Below, piece after piece: positions 56,663-64,000 of a DNA stretch of 64,000 nucleotides. The translations under genes were made by a program, and so were the position numbers. The stretch is from contig NZ_KB893321.1 in NCBI RefSeq assembly GCF_000374045.1, positions 14,466 through 78,465 on the forward strand, written 5' to 3'. Source of the stretch: Segetibacter koreensis DSM 18137. GTDB lineage: Bacteria; Bacteroidota; Bacteroidia; Chitinophagales; Chitinophagaceae. Positions within the stretch are counted from its first letter, which is position 1. Every line of letters starts with the position of its first letter. The notes beneath the pieces are model-generated. The model ran no database searches. It was given only the letters and a program-made list of their open reading frames with translations, and was not told where the DNA came from.

Positions 56663-56780
56663 TTCAAAAAAATATTTATCATCGGGCTTTCGGGCGAAAA
56701 GCAGGAGATGTGATTGTCTTGTGGCAAAGACCTTTTCATTCTCATTATTTCTTATTCCGAAGGTTCATAGCAAAAAAACT

Positions 56781-58706
56781 ATGGCCAAAAAACTACTTAC
56801 AACAGTATTTATTTTTGCAGCACTTACTGCAACTGCACAAACTGACACATTACAGGGAAGCCAGTTAGACGAAGTAGTTGTAACGGCAAACAAATATCCT
56901 CAAAAACAAAGCACTACAGGTAAGGTTATCACTGTCATTACAAAAGATGAAATTGAAAAAAGCAACGGAAAAACACTGCCTCAATTGCTAAACGAACAGG
57001 CTGGAGTAACAATAAATGGCGCACTGAACAATCTGGGCGCAGTGCAAACTGCATATGTCAGGGGAGCTGCATCTGGTCGTACTTTAATTCTTTTAGATGG
57101 CGTTCCGGTCAATGATCCTTCTATGATAAATAATGAATTTGATCTAAATCTTATTTCGCTTGATAATATTGACCGGGTAGAAATTTGTAAAGGTGCTCAA
57201 TCTACTTTGTACGGTTCAGACGCTGTGGCTGGAGTTATTAATATCATCTCTGTAAGAGAAGATGTGAATAAACCTTTTAATGTAAAAGCAACCCTGGGGG
57301 GAGGTAGTTTCCGGACTTTTAAAGGAAGTTTTCAATTGTACGGCAAGAAAGACCGGCTCACCTATTCCGTTAGGCATAGCAGGTTAACAAGCAGTGGTTT
57401 TTCGTCAGCTTATGATAGTACCGGCTCAAGTAATTTTGATAAAGATGGCTATGATGGAAATGCGACTAATGCACAGGTAACATTTAAGGCATCTGAAAAT
57501 TTATCTTTAAAATCATTTCTATTATATAGCGCTTACAAGGCGGATATAGATGCCGGGGTTTTTAGTGATGAAAAAGATTATACAATTGACAACAGATCTT
57601 TGACGACCGGCGTAGGATTTTCTTATAAAAAAAGTGTAATTGCGCTAAATGGTACTTATCAGTACAGTAATCAAAAAAGAAATTATTTTAATGACAGCCT
57701 TTACCGGACAAGTATCATTTTTGAAGATAACAGGTACAATGGTAAAACTGATTTTACAGAATTATACGCAAGCATAAAACTTAATAATGCAGCTACATTA
57801 CTGGCAGGTGCCGATTACCGGTTTTCATCTTACAATCAATTCTATTCGTCGGTCTCTACTTATGGCCCTTATACTGCACCACCTTTTGACTCATCTTTGC
57901 ATCAAAAGGCTGTTTATGCTTCATTAAATGTAAGCGCACTAAAAAACAAACTCAACATAGAATTGGGAGGAAGAGTAAACAAACATTCGAGATATGGAAC
58001 AAACGGTACTTACACTTTTAATCCTTCGTATACCATCACAAAAAATGTAAGAATGTTTGGAAGCATAGCAAGCGGATTTAAAGCTCCCACATTATACCAA
58101 TTAAGTATTAATGAAGCTTTGCAGCCTGAAAAATCGGTAAACTATGAAGCGGGAATTCAATTTAGCAACAAGATTTTTACTAGTCGTGTAATCTATTTTT
58201 ACCGGAAAATTGATAACGGTATCGACTATAATTATATCACTTTTCAATATTTTAATTATGTGAAACAAATAGTTAACGGTATTGAGATGGAAGCGACTGT
58301 AAAGCCTGTTAAGCAATTAACCATCACAAGTAACTACACGTGGATTGCTTCACAGGAAACGACGCAGAACCGTGCAACCAATAAAGACACTGTTACTTAT
58401 GCATATTCTTTAAGGCGGCCCAAACACAGCCTTAATTTAAATGTTGGATGGCAACCAACCGGGCATGTATATTTCTCAGTGACAGGAAAATATGTAAGTA
58501 GCCGGTTTGATGTTGGAGGTTATCAAATGCCGGATGTTTTATTAAAAGATTATTTTATAGTCGGAGCACACGGAGAACTTACTGCAAATTCTCATGTTAG
58601 GTTCTTTGCAGATGCTCAAAATCTTTTCAACCAAAAGTTTTTCGATATAAGAGGCTATAATTCTATTCCGGCATTATTCAACGGGGGAGTAGTGTTGAAC
58701 TGGTAA
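56781..58706 (+). CDS. btuB: BtuB-type TonB-dependent vitamin B12 receptor
   Basis: 641 residues from ATG 56781, right after the riboswitch. A signal peptide (AALTATAQ) is followed by a TonB box (LDEVVVTANKYP), plug domain (~40-150, with RGAASGRTLILLDGVPVNDP and ICKGAQSTLYGSDAVAGVINI, split), then a 22-strand barrel ending GGVVLNW. It carries no N-terminal carboxypeptidase-like domain, unlike the SusC proteins here. The assignment to cobalamin or a corrinoid rests mainly on the riboswitch. It appears monocistronic, with a terminator downstream and a minus-strand gene beyond. Confidence 0.93.
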   Translation: MAKKLLTTVFIFAALTATAQTDTLQGSQLDEVVVTANKYPQKQSTTGKVITVITKDEIEKSNGKTLPQLLNEQAGVTINGALNNLGAVQTAYVRGAASGRTLILLDGVPVNDPSMINNEFDLNLISLDNIDRVEICKGAQSTLYGSDAVAGVINIISVREDVNKPFNVKATLGGGSFRTFKGSFQLYGKKDRLTYSVRHSRLTSSGFSSAYDSTGSSNFDKDGYDGNATNAQVTFKASENLSLKSFLLYSAYKADIDAGVFSDEKDYTIDNRSLTTGVGFSYKKSVIALNGTYQYSNQKRNYFNDSLYRTSIIFEDNRYNGKTDFTELYASIKLNNAATLLAGADYRFSSYNQFYSSVSTYGPYTAPPFDSSLHQKAVYASLNVSALKNKLNIELGGRVNKHSRYGTNGTYTFNPSYTITKNVRMFGSIASGFKAPTLYQLSINEALQPEKSVNYEAGIQFSNKIFTSRVIYFYRKIDNGIDYNYITFQYFNYVKQIVNGIEMEATVKPVKQLTITSNYTWIASQETTQNRATNKDTVTYAYSLRRPKHSLNLNVGWQPTGHVYFSVTGKYVSSRFDVGGYQMPDVLLKDYFIVGAHGELTANSHVRFFADAQNLFNQKFFDIRGYNSIPALFNGGVVLNW

Positions 58707-58852
58707 AATATTTTAGTTACACAAGTAAGATAGGAGCAGAATGGCAATAGCTTAACATGCTGTTACTATTCTTTCGCAACGGTAGAGATGCTTTTAAATT
58801 ATTCAGGATAATTTTAAAACTAACACAGTTTGGAGAATTAAATATGCAATAA

Positions 58853-58879
58853 AAAAGCTCACCGGTAAGATGAGCTTTT
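58853..58879. terminator. Bidirectional terminator between btuB and the phosphorylase gene
   Basis: A 9-bp stem AAAAGCTCA / TGAGCTTTT with a 9-nt loop; A- and T-runs lie on the two sides. It serves the two convergent genes. Confidence 0.8.
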
Positions 58880-58898
58880 AAACAAAAAAATTACTTAT

Positions 58899-60554
58899 TT
58901 AATAACTGTAAATCAGTTCATAATATTCATCAGCCATACGGTTACTGTCAAACTTGAACCGTACATCTCTCATACCATTCTTCGTGATTTGTCTCCAGGT
59001 ATCTCTTTTGTCGTAATATATCGGTAAAATCTGATTTTGTAGAATCTCGTACAATTGGTTTAAATCGTATTCATCCTGCTCCAATACGTGCAGCTTATGG
59101 TAATCTGCCTGCGGAACAACAAATCCGTTGTTGCCGTGATTAATAAATTCTGGAATCCATCCATCATCGGTACTAAAGTTAACTGCTCCGTTCATGCAGG
59201 CCGTCATGCCACTTGTTCCTGATGCTTCTCTGGGAACCCTGGGGTTGTTGAGCCATACATCTGCCGCCTGTTTAAGGCGTTTACTTAAACCAAGTTCATA
59301 CCCGATCAGTACTGCTACATTTTTATATCCTTTGCTTAAATGCACGAGGTTATTAAAATCAGAAATTGCAGGATAATCAAGTGGGTAAGGTTTGCCGGCC
59401 CATATTATCTGTACCGGGTATTTTGTATTGCTGGTTAACTTTTTAAATCTTTCAAGATCTCTTGTTATAAGATCTGCTCTTTTATAACCTGCAAAACGAC
59501 GTGCCCAAACAATGGTAAGAACATTAGGGTCAAATAGTTTTCCGGTTTGATCAGCAACAATTTCAAATGCTCTTCTTTTCAGGTGTTTTTTCCTGTCATC
59601 AAAAAGCACATCATTGCCCTGCTCCATATAGTTATACAATTGCTTATCGGCCCAATACTTCCAGTTCTGAGCATTTGTAATAGATATAATGGGACAAATA
59701 TTTTCGTAGTGTTTCCACATAGCGCGGCTCACGTGCCCGTGAAGTTCAGAAACTCCGTTTGCTATTTTTGCCAATCGCAAAGCTACCAGCGAATGGTTAA
59801 AAGTCTCATCTGTTATACCTGTTACTCTTCGTACTTCATCAAGGCTTAAACCGCAGAAGTAACTCATATTGTTGCACAGGTAAATATCATGTTTCTCATT
59901 ACCTGCTTCTTCAGGAGTATGAGTGGTAAAGACCAGGTGTTCTCTAACTTTTTCTACGCTTTTAAACTTATTAAGGAGGTAGAAAGCTGCAGATACTCCA
60001 TGTGCTTCATTTAAATGGTATTTGCTTGGGTTGAAATTAAGTTCATCTATCAATTTTGCACCGCCAACACCAAGCAAAATAAATTGCGCAAGTTTTGTCG
60101 ATACATTTCCATCATACAGCCTATGACAAATTGTTTGAGAAATATAGTCGTTTTCAGGAAGGTCGGTAGATAATAGGAATAGGGGAGCACTGTTAAAGAC
60201 AGTAGGGGGAAGATAATAAGCTTTAACCCATACCGGTGCATCATGAATTAAAATCTGGTATTTTATTCCGGTGTCTTCCAGGTAGCTGTTTATTTTTTCC
60301 ATCCATGTTACCTGCAGTGTCTGGTCCTGGTTGCGGGCCTGGTCATAGTATCCATATTTCCATAAGATCCCGATTCCAATGAGATTTTGACGTAACTCAT
60401 AAGCACTGCGTAAATGTGAGCCGGCTAAAAAGCCAAGACCACCACTGTATATTTTTAATGGCTGATGAATCGCAAACTCCATTGAAAAGTAAGCTACACG
60501 TTTTGCATAGCGTTCATCAACCTGGTAAGGAACAGAGTAATTTCTAAAGTTCAT
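58899..60554 (-). CDS. Alpha-glucan phosphorylase-like protein (GT35) lacking the PLP lysine
   Basis: 551 residues, the short form. GT-B features: the N-terminal RVAYFSMEFAIH and IYSGGLGFLAG, the FTTHTPEEAGNEKHD loop, WARRFAGYKRADL, and a C-terminal EASGTSGM..NGAVNFS segment. In GT35 phosphorylases the residue after SGM is the lysine that carries PLP; here T451 occupies that position (codon ACG at 59202-59204). If so, PLP could not form a Schiff base and ordinary phosphorolysis is doubtful. The same substitution may be common in Bacteroidota relatives, which I cannot check. Glycogen or starch metabolism is the expected context; no glycogen genes adjoin it. Confidence 0.8.
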   Translation of the reverse strand: MNFRNYSVPYQVDERYAKRVAYFSMEFAIHQPLKIYSGGLGFLAGSHLRSAYELRQNLIGIGILWKYGYYDQARNQDQTLQVTWMEKINSYLEDTGIKYQILIHDAPVWVKAYYLPPTVFNSAPLFLLSTDLPENDYISQTICHRLYDGNVSTKLAQFILLGVGGAKLIDELNFNPSKYHLNEAHGVSAAFYLLNKFKSVEKVREHLVFTTHTPEEAGNEKHDIYLCNNMSYFCGLSLDEVRRVTGITDETFNHSLVALRLAKIANGVSELHGHVSRAMWKHYENICPIISITNAQNWKYWADKQLYNYMEQGNDVLFDDRKKHLKRRAFEIVADQTGKLFDPNVLTIVWARRFAGYKRADLITRDLERFKKLTSNTKYPVQIIWAGKPYPLDYPAISDFNNLVHLSKGYKNVAVLIGYELGLSKRLKQAADVWLNNPRVPREASGTSGMTACMNGAVNFSTDDGWIPEFINHGNNGFVVPQADYHKLHVLEQDEYDLNQLYEILQNQILPIYYDKRDTWRQITKNGMRDVRFKFDSNRMADEYYELIYSY

Positions 60555-60772
60555 AATGTTTTTTTTCTTTCAGAAAAGTGTGCAATATTAACGGAAAATA
60601 TTTAAGTTTATTTTTTCACTATTTTCAACAATATTTATGCAAGATCTAAAGAGGTGTAATAATTGAAATGATTTTGGAGGGAAAATACTTAAAATAATTA
60701 CGTCGATAAGTAGAATCTCATTGCCTGTTGTTTTATAAACAGACGTAATTATATAAAAAAAGTTGCTTTTAA

Positions 60773-61741
60773 TTATTTCTTTTTTACCGATGTTTTTGGC
60801 TCTTTCTTTTTTATATAAGTATCATTAAAAAAACACTTTATTCCTCGATAGTTGCCACAACTACCGTTTTCTTTCACTTTTACTTCATTGCTTTTAAATG
60901 TAAAACTAAGAGCACAAGGATCTCCACTTCCGCTGTATGCCGCTTCTTTTTCAGACACCATATGTAAAGAGCCTTTCAATTCGCCTCCACAGGGTTCATC
61001 TTTACTTTCACCTTCAAAATGAACAAAAAACAGGTATTCACCTGCCACTTTACCGTCTCTTATAAATAATACATTTTTCTTGCCTTTCGTGTAGTCACCG
61101 CTATATTTGTATTTTTTTGGAAAGGTGTCCAAAGGGTTTATAACTCCACCTTTTTCTGTGCGGTCTTCATTTGTTTCGGTAAGAACTGTAGTAAAAACGC
61201 CGGCATTGTTATAAGCGTAAATTGTTCTTTTATAAAAAATATCGTTTTTTAATGTCCATTCTTTATTTATAACCACCGATAGTTTTTTGTCTATAGATGC
61301 GGTGTTAAGAATATCATCTTTGTTACTGATAACCAGAGGAATGGATGCGGTAAACTTTTTCTTATCGTACACAAATAAGTACACTACAGACTGATTTTTA
61401 TCTTTCACAAACGTGGCGAAATAAGTTTCCTTTCCTTTCTGCCCTATTTTACCAATAGGGTAAATAGATAGTTTACGGCTTTTGCCGAATGGATTATTAA
61501 AAATGGTATCCGGAACAAATTGGGTGAAAAGGGCGTAGCCAATGGTGTCAGTTTTTGCTAAATCAGTCATATTAGTATCCGTAACTGAAAAGGGTAATTT
61601 TAGTTCTTTAAAAGCATTAATGAATTGGCTAGAATCAGAACCTGTCTCCACTTTATTAACCTTATCAACGTTACTGCTTTTGTTGTTTTTGCAAGCAGCA
61701 ACACCTATTAATATGATTACCGTTACCAGGTACTTCCTCAT
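60773..61741 (-). CDS. Unrecognised lipoprotein
   Basis: 322 residues. A lipoprotein signal (ILIGVAAC, Cys ~17) is followed by a Ser/Asn-rich linker and a beta-rich body. The C-terminal half has several Cys residues (EPCGGEL, GDPCAL, SCGNYRGIKC), likely forming disulfides, and ends in a Lys-rich tail. No family is recognised. It stands alone on the minus strand, divergent from the mntR-like gene with a 129-base gap that holds an inverted-repeat operator. Confidence 0.6.
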   Translation of the reverse strand: MRKYLVTVIILIGVAACKNNKSSNVDKVNKVETGSDSSQFINAFKELKLPFSVTDTNMTDLAKTDTIGYALFTQFVPDTIFNNPFGKSRKLSIYPIGKIGQKGKETYFATFVKDKNQSVVYLFVYDKKKFTASIPLVISNKDDILNTASIDKKLSVVINKEWTLKNDIFYKRTIYAYNNAGVFTTVLTETNEDRTEKGGVINPLDTFPKKYKYSGDYTKGKKNVLFIRDGKVAGEYLFFVHFEGESKDEPCGGELKGSLHMVSEKEAAYSGSGDPCALSFTFKSNEVKVKENGSCGNYRGIKCFFNDTYIKKKEPKTSVKKK

Positions 61742-61825
61742 TTAATTTTATTTTAAGAAAAAATAAAATTAATCATTAATAAAATAAATGAACAAACGAA
61801 ATTAATTGGCGAAAGAATAAATATT

Positions 61826-61855
61826 CTAAAAATAGTTTTTAGATTTGCCTAAAAA
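61826..61855. promoter_or_regulatory. Metal-regulator operator-like alternating inverted repeats over the mntR promoter
   Basis: Three 7-bp half-sites alternate: CTAAAAA (61826-61832), TTTTTAG (61836-61842), CTAAAAA (61849-61855). The second and third enclose ATTTGC. The shape recalls DtxR/MntR boxes (TTAGGN..CCTAA type). The middle half-site overlaps the promoter's -7 box at 61840. Confidence 0.55.
61840..61847 (+). promoter_or_regulatory. -7 box (TAGATTTG) for mntR-like gene
   Basis: An exact TAnnTTTG match lying inside the inverted repeats and 23 bases before ATG 61871. Confidence 0.5.
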
Positions 61856-61870
61856 TAAATTTAAACGCTG

Positions 61871-62563
61871 ATGAATTTCTCAACAAGTGAGGAAAATTAT
61901 ATTAAAGCAATTTATCACCTTCAACAGGCAAATAATTTAGTTACTACTAATGAATTGGCGACTGAGCTAAACACCAAGGCGGCTTCTGTTACAGATATGT
62001 TGAAAAAACTTAAAACAAAAAAAATGCTTCATTATGAGCCCTACCAGGGCTTTACATTAAGTAATGAAGGAAAAAAAGTTGCTTTAGGTATTGTGCGCAA
62101 GCACCGCCTGTGGGAATATTTTCTTGTAAACAAACTCGAATTTGGCTGGGACGAGGTACACTCAATAGCAGAAGAACTGGAACATATACATAGCCCTGTG
62201 CTCATAGAAAAGCTAGACGCCTATTTAAGTTATCCAAAATTTGACCCGCATGGAGACCCAATACCTGACATAAATGGTAAAATGGAAACAACAAAGCAGA
62301 TAAATCTTACCGACCTGGAACTTAACGCTAAGGCAGAAGTGAGCGCCGTAGGCAGTCAGTCAAGTGAGCTACTTGAATTGTTAAGGCATAAAAATATAGG
62401 TATCGGAACGGTACTGGAAGTAATCAGGAAATTTACTTTCGATAATTCTATTGAGATTGTGATTAAAAAAAATCCTCCGTTTTCTATCAGTCACCAATTG
62501 GCACAAACTTTATTTGTAAAACCTTTATATGTATCAGCAACAGACGGAAGCATCACTAAGTGA
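61871..62563 (+). CDS. DtxR/MntR family metal-dependent transcriptional regulator
   Basis: 230 residues. The N-terminal winged helix (~1-70: STSEENYIKAIYHL, VTTNELATELNTKAASVTDMLKKL) is followed by a dimerisation and metal-binding domain (~72-140: H78, H97, E101/E104, H105, and FDPHGDPIP with Asp where DtxR has Cys) and a C-terminal FeoA/SH3-like domain (~150-225). With Mn or Fe bound it should repress its operon. It overlaps the Nramp transporter gene by 35 bases, strongly implying metal-controlled co-expression. The name MntR is likely, but Fe or Mn specificity is not proven. Confidence 0.9.
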   Translation: MNFSTSEENYIKAIYHLQQANNLVTTNELATELNTKAASVTDMLKKLKTKKMLHYEPYQGFTLSNEGKKVALGIVRKHRLWEYFLVNKLEFGWDEVHSIAEELEHIHSPVLIEKLDAYLSYPKFDPHGDPIPDINGKMETTKQINLTDLELNAKAEVSAVGSQSSELLELLRHKNIGIGTVLEVIRKFTFDNSIEIVIKKNPPFSISHQLAQTLFVKPLYVSATDGSITK

Positions 62564-64000
62564 AGTTCACGAAAGTATAGATGTAACAAAAGAAAAAAAA
62601 GGGTGGAAAAGATTATTAGCATATTTGGGTCCGGCTTACCTGGTTAGTGTGGGCTATATGGATCCGGGAAATTGGGCGACAGATTTAGCAGGCGGGGCAC
62701 AATTTGGCTATACCCTTATATGGGTTTTGCTGATGAGCAATCTTATGGCACTGCTATTACAAGGTCTCAGTGCACGTTTGGGCATCGTAAGACGAATGGA
62801 TCTTGCACAGGCCAACCGCGAAGTGTATCCGTCGTTTATAAATTTTGCTTTGTACCTTTTGGCTGAACTCGCTATTGCGGCATGTGATCTCGCAGAAGTT
62901 CTCGGTATGGCTATAGGCATACAATTACTTACCGGCTTACCTCTGATCTGGGGTGTTTCTATAACTGTTCTCGATACTTTTCTGCTTTTTTATTTACAAA
63001 AGCTAGGTATGCGTAAGATGGAGGGATTCATAATTGGCCTTGTAGCAATTATAGCCTTTTCATTTCTAGTTCAAATGGTGTTCGCAAAGCCACAATTGGG
63101 TGAACTCATTCACGGTTTTATCCCCTCAATACCTAATAGCGAAGCATTATACATTGCAATTGGAATTATTGGTGCTACCGTTATGCCTCACAATCTGTAT
63201 CTGCATTCCGCATTGGTGCAAACCAGAAAAATAGCCAATACAAAGGCTGCGATAAAACAGGCACTTAAGTTCAATAGGGTTGATAGCGCGATTGCGCTTA
63301 ATGCTGCTTTTTTTGTAAACGCTGCCATTCTTATTCTTGCGGCTTCTGTTTTTTTTAAATCCGGTAACACACAGGTTGCAGAACTTAAGGAAGCACACCG
63401 GCTTTTATCACCATTGTTAGGAAACAGCCTTGCTCCCGCCTTATTTGCCATAGCGTTGATAGCTGCAGGCCAAAGCTCTACAATTACTGGTACATTGGCA
63501 GGCCAAATAGTTATGGAAGGTTACCTTAACCTTCGTATAAATCCTTTAGTAAGAAGATTAATAACACGTGCACTTGCTATTATTCCTGCAGTTTTATGCA
63601 TTCTTATATTGGGCGAAGACAAGGTTGATAGGTTGTTGGTTTTAAGCCAGGTAGTTTTGAGCTTGCAATTAGGTTTTGCAATTATTCCGCTTATCCATTT
63701 TGTGAGTGACAAAAAGACCATGGGTGAATTTGTAATAAAATGGCCAATAAAACTCCTTTCGTGGTTGATAGCCGGCGTTCTTATCTACCTAAATGTCAGA
63801 ATGGTGGTAAACGAGATCAATAAAGCTTTTTCTTCTGATATTAATATTGGTTGGCTAATGCTGATAATAGTATCAGTAGTGTTTTTTATAGCATTGTTTT
63901 TATTAATGACAGCTTTGCCATTAATAAAAACAAGAAGAAAAACAGAAACGGCAAGACTGCATGCAAACGCTGCTGTTTTACAAAAGTTTACTATTCCGCA
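62529..64000 (+). CDS. mntH: Nramp (MntH-type) divalent metal transporter, 3' end outside window
   Basis: 490 codons are visible; the frame runs off the window end. It is an H+-coupled Mn/Fe importer of the inner membrane. From ATG 62529 there is a short cytoplasmic tail, then TM1 with DPGNWATD (D45, N48 as metal ligands), TM6 GATVMPHNLYLHS (A216 and M219, the latter marking true Mn/Fe Nramp proteins) and several further TM helices (about 11 in all). The last visible residues (RRKTETARLHANAAVLQ) enter a soluble region, so this may be one of the longer forms with a C-terminal extension. Its start lies inside the regulator gene, overlapping by 35 bases. Confidence 0.9.
   Translation, partial: MYQQQTEASLSEVHESIDVTKEKKGWKRLLAYLGPAYLVSVGYMDPGNWATDLAGGAQFGYTLIWVLLMSNLMALLLQGLSARLGIVRRMDLAQANREVYPSFINFALYLLAELAIAACDLAEVLGMAIGIQLLTGLPLIWGVSITVLDTFLLFYLQKLGMRKMEGFIIGLVAIIAFSFLVQMVFAKPQLGELIHGFIPSIPNSEALYIAIGIIGATVMPHNLYLHSALVQTRKIANTKAAIKQALKFNRVDSAIALNAAFFVNAAILILAASVFFKSGNTQVAELKEAHRLLSPLLGNSLAPALFAIALIAAGQSSTITGTLAGQIVMEGYLNLRINPLVRRLITRALAIIPAVLCILILGEDKVDRLLVLSQVVLSLQLGFAIIPLIHFVSDKKTMGEFVIKWPIKLLSWLIAGVLIYLNVRMVVNEINKAFSSDINIGWLMLIIVSVVFFIALFLLMTALPLIKTRRKTETARLHANAAVLQKFTIP

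Noticed and set aside
56619-56780. N-terminal extension of the BtuB-type receptor
   Set aside because: It overlaps the cobalamin riboswitch and would put 54 basic residues before a clear signal peptide.
1-64000. tRNA, rRNA, CRISPR, insertion sequence or phage genes
   Set aside because: Scanned intergenic gaps by eye; no cloverleaf, regular repeat-spacer array, transposase or integrase was seen.

Overview
The window reads as a chromosome segment of a Bacteroidota bacterium, most likely Chitinophagaceae or a close relative. Reasons visible in the sequence: two SusC/SusD outer-membrane pairs, a type IX secretion (T9SS) C-terminal domain, FtsX/MacB-type permeases of about 800 residues, AT-rich intergenic DNA, starts that mostly lack Shine-Dalgarno sites, and several TAnnTTTG promoter boxes (the Bacteroidota -7 element) just upstream of starts. 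The placement is inferred from gene families and signals only. I see no rRNA, tRNA, CRISPR array, prophage or insertion sequence.

Layout. 1-8.2 kb: the 3' end of a T9SS cargo protein, a TonB receptor, a DUF2721 membrane protein, a TolC + HlyD pair without its inner-membrane pump, and gpsA. 8.9-22.9 kb: a SusC/SusD pair, then a co-directional set of exported proteins: a 1102-residue FG-GAP/ASPIC lipoprotein, a CBM9-like protein, a SelA-like PLP enzyme with a twin-arginine signal, a DUF4380 protein, and a PQQ dehydrogenase with an internal haem-c domain. This looks like a periplasmic uptake and oxidation locus of unknown substrate. 22.9-32.8 kb (minus strand): an ABC export system with one HlyD adaptor, one LolD/MacB-like ATPase and three paralogous FtsX-type permeases. 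Divergent from it, at 33.2-35.9 kb, lie a sigma-54-type response regulator and its histidine kinase. Two pairs of a 17-bp repeat lie upstream of the adaptor gene and of the last permease gene and are likely the regulator's binding sites.

37.5-53.9 kb is the most striking region. A SusC/SusD pair is followed on the same strand by a phosphonate catabolism set: a PhnZ-like HD oxygenase, PhnA (phosphonoacetate hydrolase), PhnY (phosphonoacetaldehyde dehydrogenase), an FAD amine oxidoreductase, a DUF5690 MFS-type transporter and PhnW (2-aminoethylphosphonate transaminase), then two exported alkaline-phosphatase-superfamily enzymes. The predicted flow is: outer-membrane capture by SusC/D, trimming in the periplasm, inner-membrane import by the DUF5690 protein, N-dealkylation by the FAD enzyme, then either PhnW-PhnY-PhnA or PhnZ cleavage to inorganic phosphate. 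A SusCD-coupled 'phosphonate utilisation locus' is my leading candidate for an undescribed system.

53.9-64 kb is housekeeping and accessory: a START-domain protein, an unrecognised protein, a CvpA-CAP fusion, a cobalamin riboswitch with a BtuB-type receptor, an alpha-glucan phosphorylase homologue whose PLP lysine is replaced by Thr, an unrecognised lipoprotein, and an mntR-like regulator overlapping an Nramp transporter gene that runs off the window end. A run of alternating inverted repeats over the regulator's promoter suggests metal-dependent autoregulation.
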